From positions 207,866 through 271,865 of the forward strand of contig NMRA01000172.1 of NCBI GenBank assembly GCA_002633005.1: 64,000 nt of DNA, given 5' to 3'. The position numbers and the translations under genes were made by a program. The stretch comes from Phoronis australis (lineage: Eukaryota > Phoronida > Phoronidae). The first letter of the stretch is position 1, and the number at the start of each line of letters is the position of its first letter. Shown piece by piece: positions 33,846 to 45,036 of the stretch. The notes under the pieces were generated by a model that saw only the letters and a list, made by a program, of their open reading frames with translations, searched no databases and was not told where the DNA came from.

Positions 33846-36487
33846 CTTTCTACCTTTCTCTATATTAATGAGTGACCTGAACATCGAAACTGCGAAAGTA
33901 TTCTCGAATAATCGCTTAAACAATTCACATATTGCTAGCTAACAAGATCATGTTTAATAAGACTATAAAATTCGTATTTAATTGAACTACCTATTTCCAG
34001 TTGCCATTCCTGTACGCCACAATCCAGTAACCTCTGCTTGAATTTACCATAAGAAATTCAACACTATTACCTGGGCCAAATAACCACACTTCTCCACAAC
34101 CGTTCCTATACAAATTCCTCTGACACGGTGTGCACAGTTATAATTACCGTTTTCACCTGTCCTCTAAGCATACTATAGCACTTCAGTGGGTAATTAACAT
34201 ACGTTGCCTCGTATACGTAATTTTGTCCAATAGATAATTGGTTTACACATTTATTTTGTAATTAACTATTATCTCCCTCATTCACCGCGAGCCACAGCAT
34301 TCGGCGTTTTAATATTCTGTCTCATAACGTAGGCCCTATTTACAGAACTTAATATGAAAATTTTCAATAGATTCACACATTGATGTTCCCCATATTGCTG
34401 CCGCTATATGTTAATATGGACATTATCATAAAGTCCAGTTAAGTCTGCAGGAAAATGTGACTCCCTAGGTACTTGTGGTACGATTTGGTATCTATTTCCT
34501 TATCGCCTTTCAGTATTTGAAAGTATCCCCTTCCCCGCTTATATATAACAACATTTGTTTTCTCCAAATAAACTTGAAAATTCTAGTCTCGACAAAACTT
34601 TTCGAGGACATTGAGTTTCATATGTAGCCCAGCAACAGTATTCGATACCAGCACAAATCATCAGCAAAAAACAGAGAACCTATGTCACAACCCGGGGAGA
34701 CGCGTATACCTCTGCCTACATTTTCTGTAATCTCAGACACTACTGTGAGTCTGTGACTGTACCATAACACACAGTTGTAGAGAGTCGTACATACTGCGCA
34801 AAATGTTAAACATTTTTCCATGCAAACCTTCGGTTAAAAAGGCATAAAACAAACTGGAAATATCTACACCATCAAATGCCTTGAAAAAAATCAATGAATG
34901 CGCAATATACTTTTCCCTTCCGTTTAGTGACATGTTTCTGGTGATACTGTGTGGGTTAAAAATGTTGTCGACTGTAGAGTATACAGGCTGAAAGCCTGCC
35001 CGTTTTTCCGAGGTACATTTCGTATTATTCGACAGAATAAGGAATACTTGTCAAACATTTTATTAATGCTATCTATAACGGAGACCCCTCTTTACTTATC
35101 TGGTTTAGCTCTGTGTCCCTTTCTGTAACATGACTAAATAATACTTTTGGACCATTAAGCGTTCGGTATTGAAAATTCTATTAACAAGTTTTTGGAGAAA
35201 TTCTACCAGGGTCTCAGGAAAGCTCTTATGGAATTCAGCAGATATACCGTCTTCTCCGGGAGATTTATTCTTCTTTTGTTTGTTAATGGCCTTTACTATT
35301 TCATTTGAGCTAATATCGGCATTTAGTTCATCCATGTCAAAGAAGCTGCTTCTGTCACGGTCACTTTGCGCCGGACTGCAACCAAGGACTCCTTGCTACA
35401 ATGCTCGTACTGGGTGTCATGCTCACCAGGAGTCTGTCTTACTTGATCATCAAAAGTTTCATTGCGGGCCCCCAGTTCTGTTAATATCCGGTCAAAGAGT
35501 CTACTGAAGGATTAATACGGGTGACTGCATGTCTATCCCTAATTTGCATTTGATGACCCGCTCATTAGTTTCGAGTGCGGACATCAGACCTCGGACATAG
35601 ATCTGGCCACTGCTGTGAAATCTCAAATCGCTGTTTTCTAAACTGTCTTGTCGTTTTCGTTTTATGACACTTTGATTGTTTTCAAGAATTAGAAAATCAT
35701 AAAATTATGATTTTGATAGCATCTTACACAAACTTTAAAGTGTTAAAAACAATTTCTATCAGCGAGTAGTCCGAAGGTGCACGAGTCCGAAGCAGCACTA
35801 GTCCGAAGGTGCACGAGTCCGAAGCAGCACTAGTCCGAAGGTGCACGAGTCCGAAGCAGCACTAGTCCGAAGGCGCACGAGTCCGAAAATAGATAAGATT
35901 TTGGACTCGGATGTATTTTTCATATTTTTTGTGCTTTCAATAATACAAACACGTCGGTTTATAGTACCGAAACGTGAAAGAATCGCATTATAAAGCAGCC
36001 AAAAATCCGAAATCCAGTGCAGTCAAGTGTAGCGCTACGCTTACTACAATATATCGTAGAATGCCCTCAAAAATTGCAGTTTTGAATGTTTTATGGCCGA
36101 GTTCAACTGAGTGAGTAGACTTTCGGACTGGTGCACCTCGGACTAGTGCACCGTCAGACTAGTGCACCTTTGAACTGGTGTACTTTCGGACTAGTGAGCT
36201 GCTCCGGAAGTTTGGAAATTAGCTGAATTTGAAGATTTACCTATAGAGGGTCTAACATTTAAGCGTAGTAACCTTCATCAGGCGCAGCAGTTACACAAAC
36301 CCGCACGGTGTCAGAAAAATTATAATTGTGTCGATTACGTGGCTCACATGACAATCACAGACGACGTAAACTCAGTAACGTCTATAAAGTATCCAGTGCT
36401 GAAGTCTGGCATTCCGTGGTCTTGTTCGTTATGACTACGACTCTGCTTTGCAAAATTAGGTGGTCTGTTCATTCAATAGCTCATTGG
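33846..36487 (-). mobile_element. LINE Y copy 1, degenerate
   Basis: Minus strand: NADISSNEIVKAINKQKKNK with SPGEDGISAEF (35105-35335, RT N-terminal), FKAFDGVDISSLFYAFL (34733-34933), SLFFADDL (34618-34821), and the start of the C-terminal tail near 33850-34200. It is broken by frameshifts. The 3' tail is cut at the join with LINE X. Its 5' flank carries the CCGAAGGTGCAC tandem and inverted repeats. Confidence 0.8.
35768..35888 (+). repeat. 32-bp tandem repeat in LINE Y 5' region
   Basis: AGTCCGAAGGTGCACGAGTC plus CGAAGCAGCACT repeats at 35768, 35800, 35832 and 35864. Inverted half-units (GTGCACCTCGGACTAGTGCAC-like) lie 240 bp away at about 36115-36200, so the whole 35.76-36.2 kb segment can fold back. 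Confidence 0.9.
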
Positions 36488-36488
36488 N
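36488..36488. other. Single N, probable contig join
   Basis: The 2.7 kb before this N and the 2.8 kb after it are near-identical direct copies: the layout expected from two overlapping contigs joined without merging. Confidence 0.8.
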
Positions 36489-39296
36489 TAGATGGAACAG
36501 CGAATCTACCAAATTTTCACCAGTAATACCGGTAGAACTCAATGCTAATTTTATCACATCGTGGCTAAGTTCCGTCTTTCTACCTTTCTCTATATTAATG
36601 AGTGACCTGAACATCGAAACTGCGCAAGTGTTCTCGAATAATCGCTTAAACAATTCACATATTGCTAGCTAACAAGATCATGTTTAATAGGACTATAAAA
36701 TTCGTATTTAATTGAACCACCTATTCCCAGCTGCCATTCCTGCACGCTGCAATCTAGTAACCTCTACTTGAATTACCATAAGAAATTCAACACTATTACC
36801 TGGGCCAAATAACCACACTTCTCCACAACCGTTCCTATACAAATTTCTCTGACACGGCGTGCACAGTTATAATTGCCGTTTTCACCTGTCCTCTAAGCAT
36901 ACTATAGCACTTCAGTGGGTAATTAACATATGTTGCCTCGTATACGTAATTTTGTCCAATAGATAATTGGTTTACACATTCATTTTGTAATTAACTGTTA
37001 TCTCCCTCATTCACCGCGAGCCACAGCATTCGGCGTTTTAATATTCTGTCTCATAACGTATTTACAGAACTTAATATGAAAATTTTCAATAGATTCACAC
37101 ATTGATGTTCCCCATATTTCTGCCGCTATATGTTAATATGGACATTATCATGAAGTCCATTTAAGTCTGCAGGAAAATGTGACTCCCTAGGTACTTGTGG
37201 TACGATTTGGTATCTATTTCCTTGTCGTCTTTCAGTACTTGAAAGTATCCCCTTCCCCGCTTATATATAACAACATTTGCTTTCTCCAAATAAACTTGAA
37301 AATTCTAATCTCGACAAAACTTTTCAAGGACATTGAGTTTCATATGTAGCCCAGCAACAGTATTCGATACCAGCACAAATCACCAGCAAAAAAAAACAAA
37401 AACAGAGAACCTATGTCACAACCCGGGGAGACGCGTATAGCTCTGCCTACATTTTCTGTAATCTCAGACACTAGTGTGCTAACAGACACCGAGAACAGCT
37501 AGGGACTTAAAACACATCGTTGCCGGACACCACCTGCACAGTTAAAATGAAGCGTTGTCTGTGACTGTACCATAACACACGGTTGTAGAGAGTCGTACAT
37601 ACAGCGCAAACTGTTAAACATTTTTCCATGCAAACCTTCGGTTAAAAAGACATAAAACAAACTGGAAATATCTACCAGCAAGTGCCTTGAAAAAAAATCA
37701 TTGAATGCGCAGTATACTTTTCCCTTCCGTTTAGTGACATGTTTCTGGTAATGCTGTGTGGGTTAAAAATGTTGTCGACTGTAGATTATACAGGCTGAAA
37801 ACCTGCCCGTTTTTCCGAGGTACATTTCGTATTATTTGACAGAATAAGGAATACTTGTCAAACATTTTATTAATGCTATCTATTACGGAGATCCCTCTCT
37901 ACTCATCTGGTTTAGCTCTGTCTCCCTTTTTGTAACAGGGCTAAATAATACTTTTGGACCATTAAGCGTTCGGTATTGAAAATTCTATTAACAAGTTTGT
38001 GGAGAAATTGTACCAGGGTCTCAGGAATGCTCTTATGGAATTCAGCAAATATACCGTCTTCTCCGGGAGATTTATTCTTCTTTTGTTTGTTAATGGCCCT
38101 TACTATTTCATTTGAGCTAATATCGGCATTTAGTTCATCCATGTCAAAGAAGCTGCTTCCGTCACGGTCACTTTGCGCCGGACTGCAACCAAGGACTCCT
38201 TGCTACAATGCTCGTACTGAGTGTCATGCTCACCAGGAGTCTGTCTTACTTGATCATAAAAAGTTTCATTGCGGGCCCCCAGTTCTGTTAATATCCGGTC
38301 AAAGAGTCTACTGAAGGATTAATACGGGTGACTGCATGTCTATCCCTAATTTGCATTTGATGACCCGCTCATTAGTTTCGAGTGCGGACATCAGACCTCG
38401 GACATAGATCTGGCCACTGCTGTGAAATCTCAAATCGCTGTTTTCTAAACTGTCTTGTCGTTTTCGTTTTATGACACTTTGATTGTTTTCAAGAATTAGA
38501 AAATCATAAAATTATGATTTTGATAGCATCTTACACAAACTTTAAAGTGTTAAAAACAATTTCTATCAGCGAGTAGTCCGAAGGTGCACGAGTCCGAAGC
38601 AGCACTAGTCCGAAGGTGCACGAGTCCGAAGCAGCACTAGTCCGAAGGTGCACGAGTCCGAAGCAGCACTAGTCCGAAGGCGCACGAGTCCGAAAATAGA
38701 TAAGATTTTGGACTCGGATGTATTTTTCATATTTTTTGTGCTTTCAATAATACAAACACGTCGGTTTAGAGTACCGAAACGTGAAAGAATCGCATTATAA
38801 AGCAGCCAAAAATCCGAAATCCAGTGCAGTCAAGTGTAGCGCTACGCTTACTACAATATATCGTAGAATGCCCTCAAAAATTGCAGTTTTGAATGTTTTA
38901 TGGCCGAGTTCAACTGAGTGAGTAGACTTTCGGACTGGTGCACCTCGGACTAGTGCACCGTCAGACTAGTGCACCTTTGAACTGGTGTACCTTCGGACTA
39001 GTGAGCTGCTCCGGAAGTTTGGAAATTAGCTGAATTTGAAGATTTACCTATAGAGGGTCTAAAATTTAAGCGTAGTAACCTTCATCAGGCGCAGCAGTTA
39101 CACAAACCCGCACGGTGTCAGAAAAATTATAATTGTGTCGATTACGTGGCTCACATGACAATCACAGACGACGTAAACTCAGTAACGTCTATAAAGTATC
39201 CAGTGCTGAAGTCTGGCATTCCGTGGTCTTGTTCGTTATGACTACGACTCTGCTTTGCAAAATTAGGTGGTCTTTTCATTCAATAGCTCATTGGCT
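36489..39296. repeat. 2.7-kb block, second copy
   Basis: Begins with the same TAGATGGAACAGCG as 33760 and ends with the same CAATAGCTCATTGG as 36474-36487, after which sequence continues uniquely. Confidence 0.92.
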
Positions 39297-39345
39297 CATT
39301 TGACACTTATCCGTTTCGCCTTGTTTATTTTCTTTTAAGCTATGT
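36560..39345 (-). mobile_element. LINE Y copy 2, degenerate
   Basis: Contains the same RT pieces as copy 1 (37912-38142 SPGEDGIFAEF; 37499-37681 with DISSLFYVFLTEGLHGKMF and GVRQRCVLSP) and the same 32-bp array at about 38575-38695. Frames are broken. Confidence 0.8.
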
Positions 39346-39703
39346 AATTTGTTTGTCTATTTTCATTACGTTCCAAACTCCTAAAGTGTAAAAATCAAGA
39401 AATTTCCACTATCACGATCTAATCTGGAATGACACTCCATTAAACTTGTCAGGAAGCCTTTCGTGTTGATACAAAATACTGTGGTTAAGCTTGTCAGAGC
39501 TTACAGTCACACAAAGGAATCAACTAAATTTTGTGAAAGTCAACCGTTTTTCTTTATTCGAACTCTCGTTTGCAAACAGTATTTTTAAATGTCTGTTAGC
39601 GTCAGTCGCACTGTTTACAACATAATTGCTGGATTACGTTAGCGTATGAGATGAAAGAAGGCAGTAAGATAGCTGGATTCTGTAAACATTGGTTTGCCAC
39701 CAG

Positions 39704-40895
39704 GCCCGTAGCCAGCATTGTGTGGGGGTGTTTCGAATTTCTAAAACGGTGGACCTTTTGATTATATTTTGCAAACGCTGGCACTGTAGATTTTTCTGTA
39801 GCGCCCTTACGCAGCTAAGCTCGGCGGAAGGGAAATCCCTATACAGAACGATGACTCAGCTCCGTTTTCCTGAGATGACACGGAATTCGTAGGCTTATCC
39901 AACAAACGTAAAAAACGAGTTCCAAATTCCGATGTAATGTGGTCCAGAATGTTTTCTTTCTGGATTACTGAGCGTTACCCTCTGCCAAACTTTCGAACCA
40001 TGCGTGCTTAAATGAGTGATTAAACTCTATGATCGGAAGGAAATATTTAGTCGGACAATGACTTGACGAAATTTTAGTCAGGGTGTACATGTAATTCTGC
40101 GCCGTGTTGCTTGAGTTACTCAAAGTGTTGGAAATGGGATCAGCCCACTACTCCAAAAGTTCACTACTCTGAAGGTTCACACCTCCGAAAATATATAAAA
40201 TTTCGGACTCGGGTGTAATTTTTATACTTCCATATGCAAAATAGATGATATTTCTGTTATTGGACGGTGCACGCATACCGAAAACAGCGCCCGTGTACTA
40301 ATACATAACGTTTGGGTTTCTTGCGCAGGCAAAATTGGGCTACAAAGTATGTCTTGTGAAGTTTTCCGTACATATACCCACCCGATGAAACGCCCATGGG
40401 CGTTTACTCAAAAAATTATGCCAAATACACGCCCATGGGAGTTTATTTGGTGTTACAACTCAAGTGTCCAGACAGTGGGACGTGTATTTGGAAAATTTTC
40501 TCTTAAAAGCCCACTCAGCATCAACTTTTTGTCACAAATTTAGTTTTATGAAGCATTTATCATTCATAAAATTGAACAAAGCATCGGCGAACTATGCATT
40601 TATTAACAAAAAAAAAATAAATAAATGAAAACGCAGTTTTAAGTAAGACTGTCAAGTCGAGCAAAACTATGGCTTTCCGTTTACAAGCCCCCTTTTCCAA
40701 ATAAATGCCCGGGTATTTATTTAGTGTTGCCAAAACGTCTGAAAATCTTCATTTTCCGAATACACGCCCATGGGCTTATCTACGGAAATTCCCGGCTCGA
40801 AAAAAATAATACGAAATAGCATATTTAAAATAATATGAAGTAGGAATATTGATGAATTATCAACCACGATGCATTTACAGATCCATGTCAAGATC
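39704..40895. repeat. Left inverted arm of the 14.9-kb block
   Basis: Starts AGGCCCGTAGCCAGCATT and matches, in reverse complement and in order, 54612 down to 54301 and then 52609 down to 52068. It keeps an uninterrupted GCTTAAATGAGTGATT at about 40008-40023, where the right arm holds the 1.7-kb Kolobok-like insert. A stretch with CGCCCATGGGCG-type motifs (about 40370-40800) is extra relative to the right arm. Confidence 0.85.
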
Positions 40896-40999
40896 CCATC
40901 TCATGTGCGGTGCACTGAGGACTGGAATAAGTGGGGGCTATAGGCCCCAGCCCCCTATGGTGCGTTGTCCATAAACCATGGGTGGCGCAGCACTGAAAT

Positions 41000-43880
41000 A
41001 AGTGGGGTGCAGTTCTGAGGTCAATGAATTGGAAATTTTAATTTTATTAGTGGCCATCTTGGAATTTCAAAAATGGCGCTCGTAAAATACATTTTGCTCA
41101 GTATCTCTGCTCTTTGGTTACTTAGGATGTTAGTTTTAATGGCTGCACTCACATTTTGTGGGGCAAGGAATTGAAAAACACTATTTCAAAAATGACACAT
41201 ATAACCTAAATGTTTTTTAATAGCAACTACAAACCCCCAGAATATTTAAAGGAATCACAGAAACGCAGATTAATCTTTATTTCCAGTATATATCTATATC
41301 TTTTTGAAAAGAGGTTTGAGACATATCTTTTGAAGATTTCGACATTATTTCCACTGTTCACTTTGGAATTCAGTTGAGGAGGCTGTTTGTTGACGAAGCA
41401 CATCCAACTGTCATTTCATGAGACGTGTCTATACCAGAGGGTTGTGCAGCTCCTAAATACCAGACCTGAACGTAAGCAAACAGGGAACCCAAGACTTGGA
41501 GTCTTGCATGCTGTGATGGCATCTCTGAGAGCTCTTCGGACGTCCATAGAGAATTATGGCACAGATGATGCCTGGATAGAAGCCGACGTCTTTGACAAAG
41601 CAACAGCTAGGGAGATTATACTCAGCCATGGCAATCCAGGCACAGAGCAGGGTGACCAGCTGTATGACACGACCACACCTGCCTATATTCCATAATAGCA
41701 TGGCCCGAAGATCTCGTATGCTGTTGACACGGTCAGGCTCTGTACGAAGATTATGTCGCTAAGAGATCCAGTGAAGATAAGAGCTTTTGCTCATCAGTCA
41801 AAAAGCTAAGCAATGAGATATCCATGTCAGGACACAAGAAGGCAGCCATAAAATTCGGTGACGTCTCCCTGAATCTCAAGGAGACGATGGACGTGTATGA
41901 CAGGCTGCTGGTACTTGTCAAGTCAAATAGGCAAATGGAACAGGAAAATGCAATCAGCCACTGTTATTTCCCCAAAACACCAAGAGCAATCTTTGCTGCC
42001 AGTGGGGCAATGCTAGCTGCTATGCACAGACAAGTCGAGTCGAATCCACCTTCTGCAGAAACTTTCCGAAGCAGACGTCTTAGAACAGGACAGTCCTCAA
42101 GCTGCAAGAGAGGTTTTAGATCCTGAAAACATGTAAACAACATCCACTGAGTGTGTTCACTCGAGCCACAAAACTGCACGTGTGGATAGTATGGGAGTAA
42201 CGTTCTTAACTAGAGATTATGACGATATCATTCTGGTTTTTGACAGCTACAAAGACAACTCTTTGAAACAAGTCACAGGCGAAAAAAGGAGGCAGAGAAA
42301 GGGTCAAGTACGGTACCAGATAAAAGATGAGACTTAGATACAGAACATCCCAATGAGCCGTTTCCTCTCCCATGACCAAAAAAGGCTTAACTTACTGAAT
42401 ATCTGTATGCAAAGAATCTGCCAAGATAGCCATTACTTCAGCTTCAGGATGCACAAAGAGCAACCGACGTGATCTACGCTTAGAAGAAAACAATCACGAA
42501 AAAGCAGATATATTTCTAACACATCACGGAGTTCTGGCATCATATCAAAACTTCCCCGATTCTCAGCCGATGTTTTTTCACCCGACACAGATTTACTGGT
42601 ACTCGTCATTGCCTATTATGACAGGCTTCTCAGAAATACTTCGGTCCCCAAGGCATCTTGGATTGTGGACGTGAATCCAATATGGACAACATTAGGTGCT
42701 GTGCGGGCAAAGGGTCTTCCGGCTTTCCATGCTTTTACGTGGATAGACAACTACACTGGTCCATTCTGTAGGTTGAATAAATATTTGAAGGTAAACACTT
42801 ACGATAGCAATGCACTGAAGACTCTTTGTGCTGCTCATGAAGTAACAGGTGTACCTCTTTTCACATTAGCCTCCTTTTACATGTGCATACGCACAACGGT
42901 ATAGACACAATAGCGTAGAGATGGTACCTCTTCTGTTAACATATGGCTCACAGCGATAAACCTCCATCAACCATTGGTGCTTTGAAACAGCATGTACTGA
43001 GAGTGTTTATTCAAGCCAGAGTGTGGGGGCAGGCAGTCATTGCTCGACAGGAGTTCCTTGACCCATTGCAGAATGAATTTACAAGGACAAAAATGACCAG
43101 TCAAAACCCTCATAACCGAGGAGCTTCCGGCGCCAGAGGTTATCAGTGAGATGGTTAGATGTCAGTGCAAAGATGCTCTTGCCGATCAAAGGACGTACCT
43201 TACACAGATCAGTGTCAATGTAATGAAGAATGTCAGAATGGTAATGATGTTGTGATTCCTGGTGACAGTGATGGCGATATTAATGATCTATAGACTGATT
43301 TCAAAGTTCTAACTGAGTATATGGACACTACAAAAACGTTCTTTCATGTTCTGAAAACGTAATTAAGTTGTTTAGATACTGGTTTAGTTTAAGTGTCTTG
43401 AAGGAAACAAGCTCCGATTGAACAAAATATACAAGAAAGTAAGATAGTGGTCATATGTTTTGGATTACATGAAGAATGTATATAGAAAATGTGGCTGTTA
43501 ATAAATGGGGTTTGGATAATGTTTCACATGTAAATAAGTTGCATTTTCAGATTTCTTGACCACAAAAATGTGGGTGCAGCCATTAAAACTAACATTCTAA
43601 GTGACCCATGAGCAAAGATACTAGTACTGAGGAAAATGTATATTACGGGCGCCATTTTTAAAAATCCGTGACGGTCGCCAAGATGGCCGCCAATAAAATT
43701 AAAATTTCCAATTACTTGACCTGAAAAATGCAGGTGTAGCTATAAAAACCAACATTCTAAGTGACCCAAAAGCGGAGGTATTGGGCAAATAGTTTGAAAA
43801 TCCAAGATGGCTGCCAATATGGCTGCCAAAAATGGAATAATTTTTTTCTGATTTGTCATTCCATGAAGTTTCCAAAAATG
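41000..43880 (+). mobile_element. Decayed DNA transposon with ~165-bp inverted repeats
   Basis: Left arm about 41030-41190 (TTGGAAATTTTAATTTTATT..., GATGTTAGTTTTAATGGCTG) is the reverse complement of about 43545-43712. Outside the right arm a second, direct partial copy of the arm continues to about 43860. The interior carries one broken coding region (41387-43300). It lies just left of the duplicated oxidase block. The superfamily is not assigned. Confidence 0.75.
41387..43300 (+). pseudogene. Broken transposon ORF with DTD, LPAFHAFT and Cys-rich tail
   Basis: Across several frames: DDIILVFDSYKDNSLKQVTG, RFLSHDQKRLNLL, PDTDLLVLVIAYYD, GLPAFHAFTWIDNYTGPF, and a tail with CxC and CQCNEECQN. 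This series matches a multicopy uncharacterised protein seen in many invertebrate genomes (LVFDRY...SHxQTK...DTDVLVLL...LPAFHALTGCD...Cys-rich end), from my knowledge of the family. The usual GCD is WID here. At least three frameshifts or stops break it. Confidence 0.65.
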
Positions 43881-43939
43881 TATACTTTCCCCCAAAACTC
43901 CAACAAAATTACACAACAAACCTGACTATATAGCGGCAG

Positions 43940-44170
43940 TGATTCTTTGTTACAGAATTGTGTTAGTGAAACTTGTCAGAAGGGGTGTGGTTAGGTAATC
44001 ATGAATCAGTGCTACATTGTGTGGTGAAAAAGTAAAAAAATAGTTTTACGCATATCTCACATTTACTTTTTTCTAACCTTTAAGTGTCATGTAATACTTC
44101 CTAGTCTTGTGAATAAAGACACCATTAAGACAGTTATTTTATTAAATGTTGAAATCTCAACAAAATCATG
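43940..44170 (+). pseudogene. Orphan PEPCK 3'UTR relic
   Basis: Matches the PEPCK 3'UTR (about 23955-24180), including AATAAA at 44112-44117, but no PEPCK coding exon precedes it. It marks the left breakpoint of the duplication. Confidence 0.88.
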
Positions 44171-44928
44171 ATTGTGTCATTTTTCTGTTGACGTACAGTG
44201 GCGCCACTTTGCCTGTTGTACTGACAAACTTCCTTAAATTTTCAACCACAAGTTCGTAAATCAATAATTTTTTTATAGACCCATAGAAGATGTGCTAAAT
44301 TTACTAACGAATTCAAACAGAAGGAAAATGCTATAGACTCCTAACACTTGTAGGCTGCACTAAGAAATCTGATCCACTCACCGAGCTTCGGAGCTGGACT
44401 TACAGTGCTTGGTATGGCTTGGCAAATGTGTCCTAAGATAGAAAAATGACATTCAAGGGGAGGGTCCCCTGTATTTTAAATTATATACATTTTTTCGACG
44501 CCTGTTATTCCAGCGTATTGTTTCATTGCGTTTTGTTCAGCGATTCTGGTTTACATATTACATGGGGCTTCTCCAATTATGTCTGGGCATCCTTACTTTT
44601 GAAAGTACAGAGTCGCAGTTTTTAAATATAGATGCAGGAGCTTACATGTGCCATGGACATTGCTGTTCAAATCATCCTGAAAAAAGAATCACTTACATGT
44701 ATAACCTAAATCCAGTATATTCAGCTATCATTTAATATCCTGTTTTATCCCATGCGCGTGGGATATTACTTCATGTACGCTACTCTCGGTAAGTTTTGTG
44801 TATATCATCATTGTCGAAAATGGTGAGGTAATTTTTATATGAATAATTAGAATTTATAATCGGATAAATTGCATGCACAAACATGCATGGATGAAAGGCC
44901 GTGCTTGGGTCAAGTAGTAGGTAGGCAA

Positions 44929-45036
44929 TTACAGTTTCGATTGATTGAGGGCTTCTCCAACTAGCTTGGCCGCTTCACAAGCCGTACCCCAGCTCAGAGC
45001 AATCCCGTTTGCACCATGGCCATAATTATGCACCAT
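44929..45036 (-). CDS. Oxidase B exon 7 with SKL terminus
   Basis: VHNYGHGANGIALSWGTA..., ending NQSKL and TAA. Confidence 0.93.
   Translation of the reverse strand: MVHNYGHGANGIALSWGTACEAAKLVGEALNQSKL

Larger units (their letters stand above)
33761..36487. repeat. 2.7-kb block, first copy, ending at an N
   Basis: Aligns end to end with 36489-39296 at a few percent divergence, including LINE Y and its 5' repeats. It ends exactly at the N at 36488, and the second copy begins right after it. Confidence 0.92.

Noticed and set aside
41824-42126. 100-codon frame as an independent gene
   Set aside because: It is one fragment of the broken transposon ORF between the inverted repeats at 41.03 and 43.7 kb.
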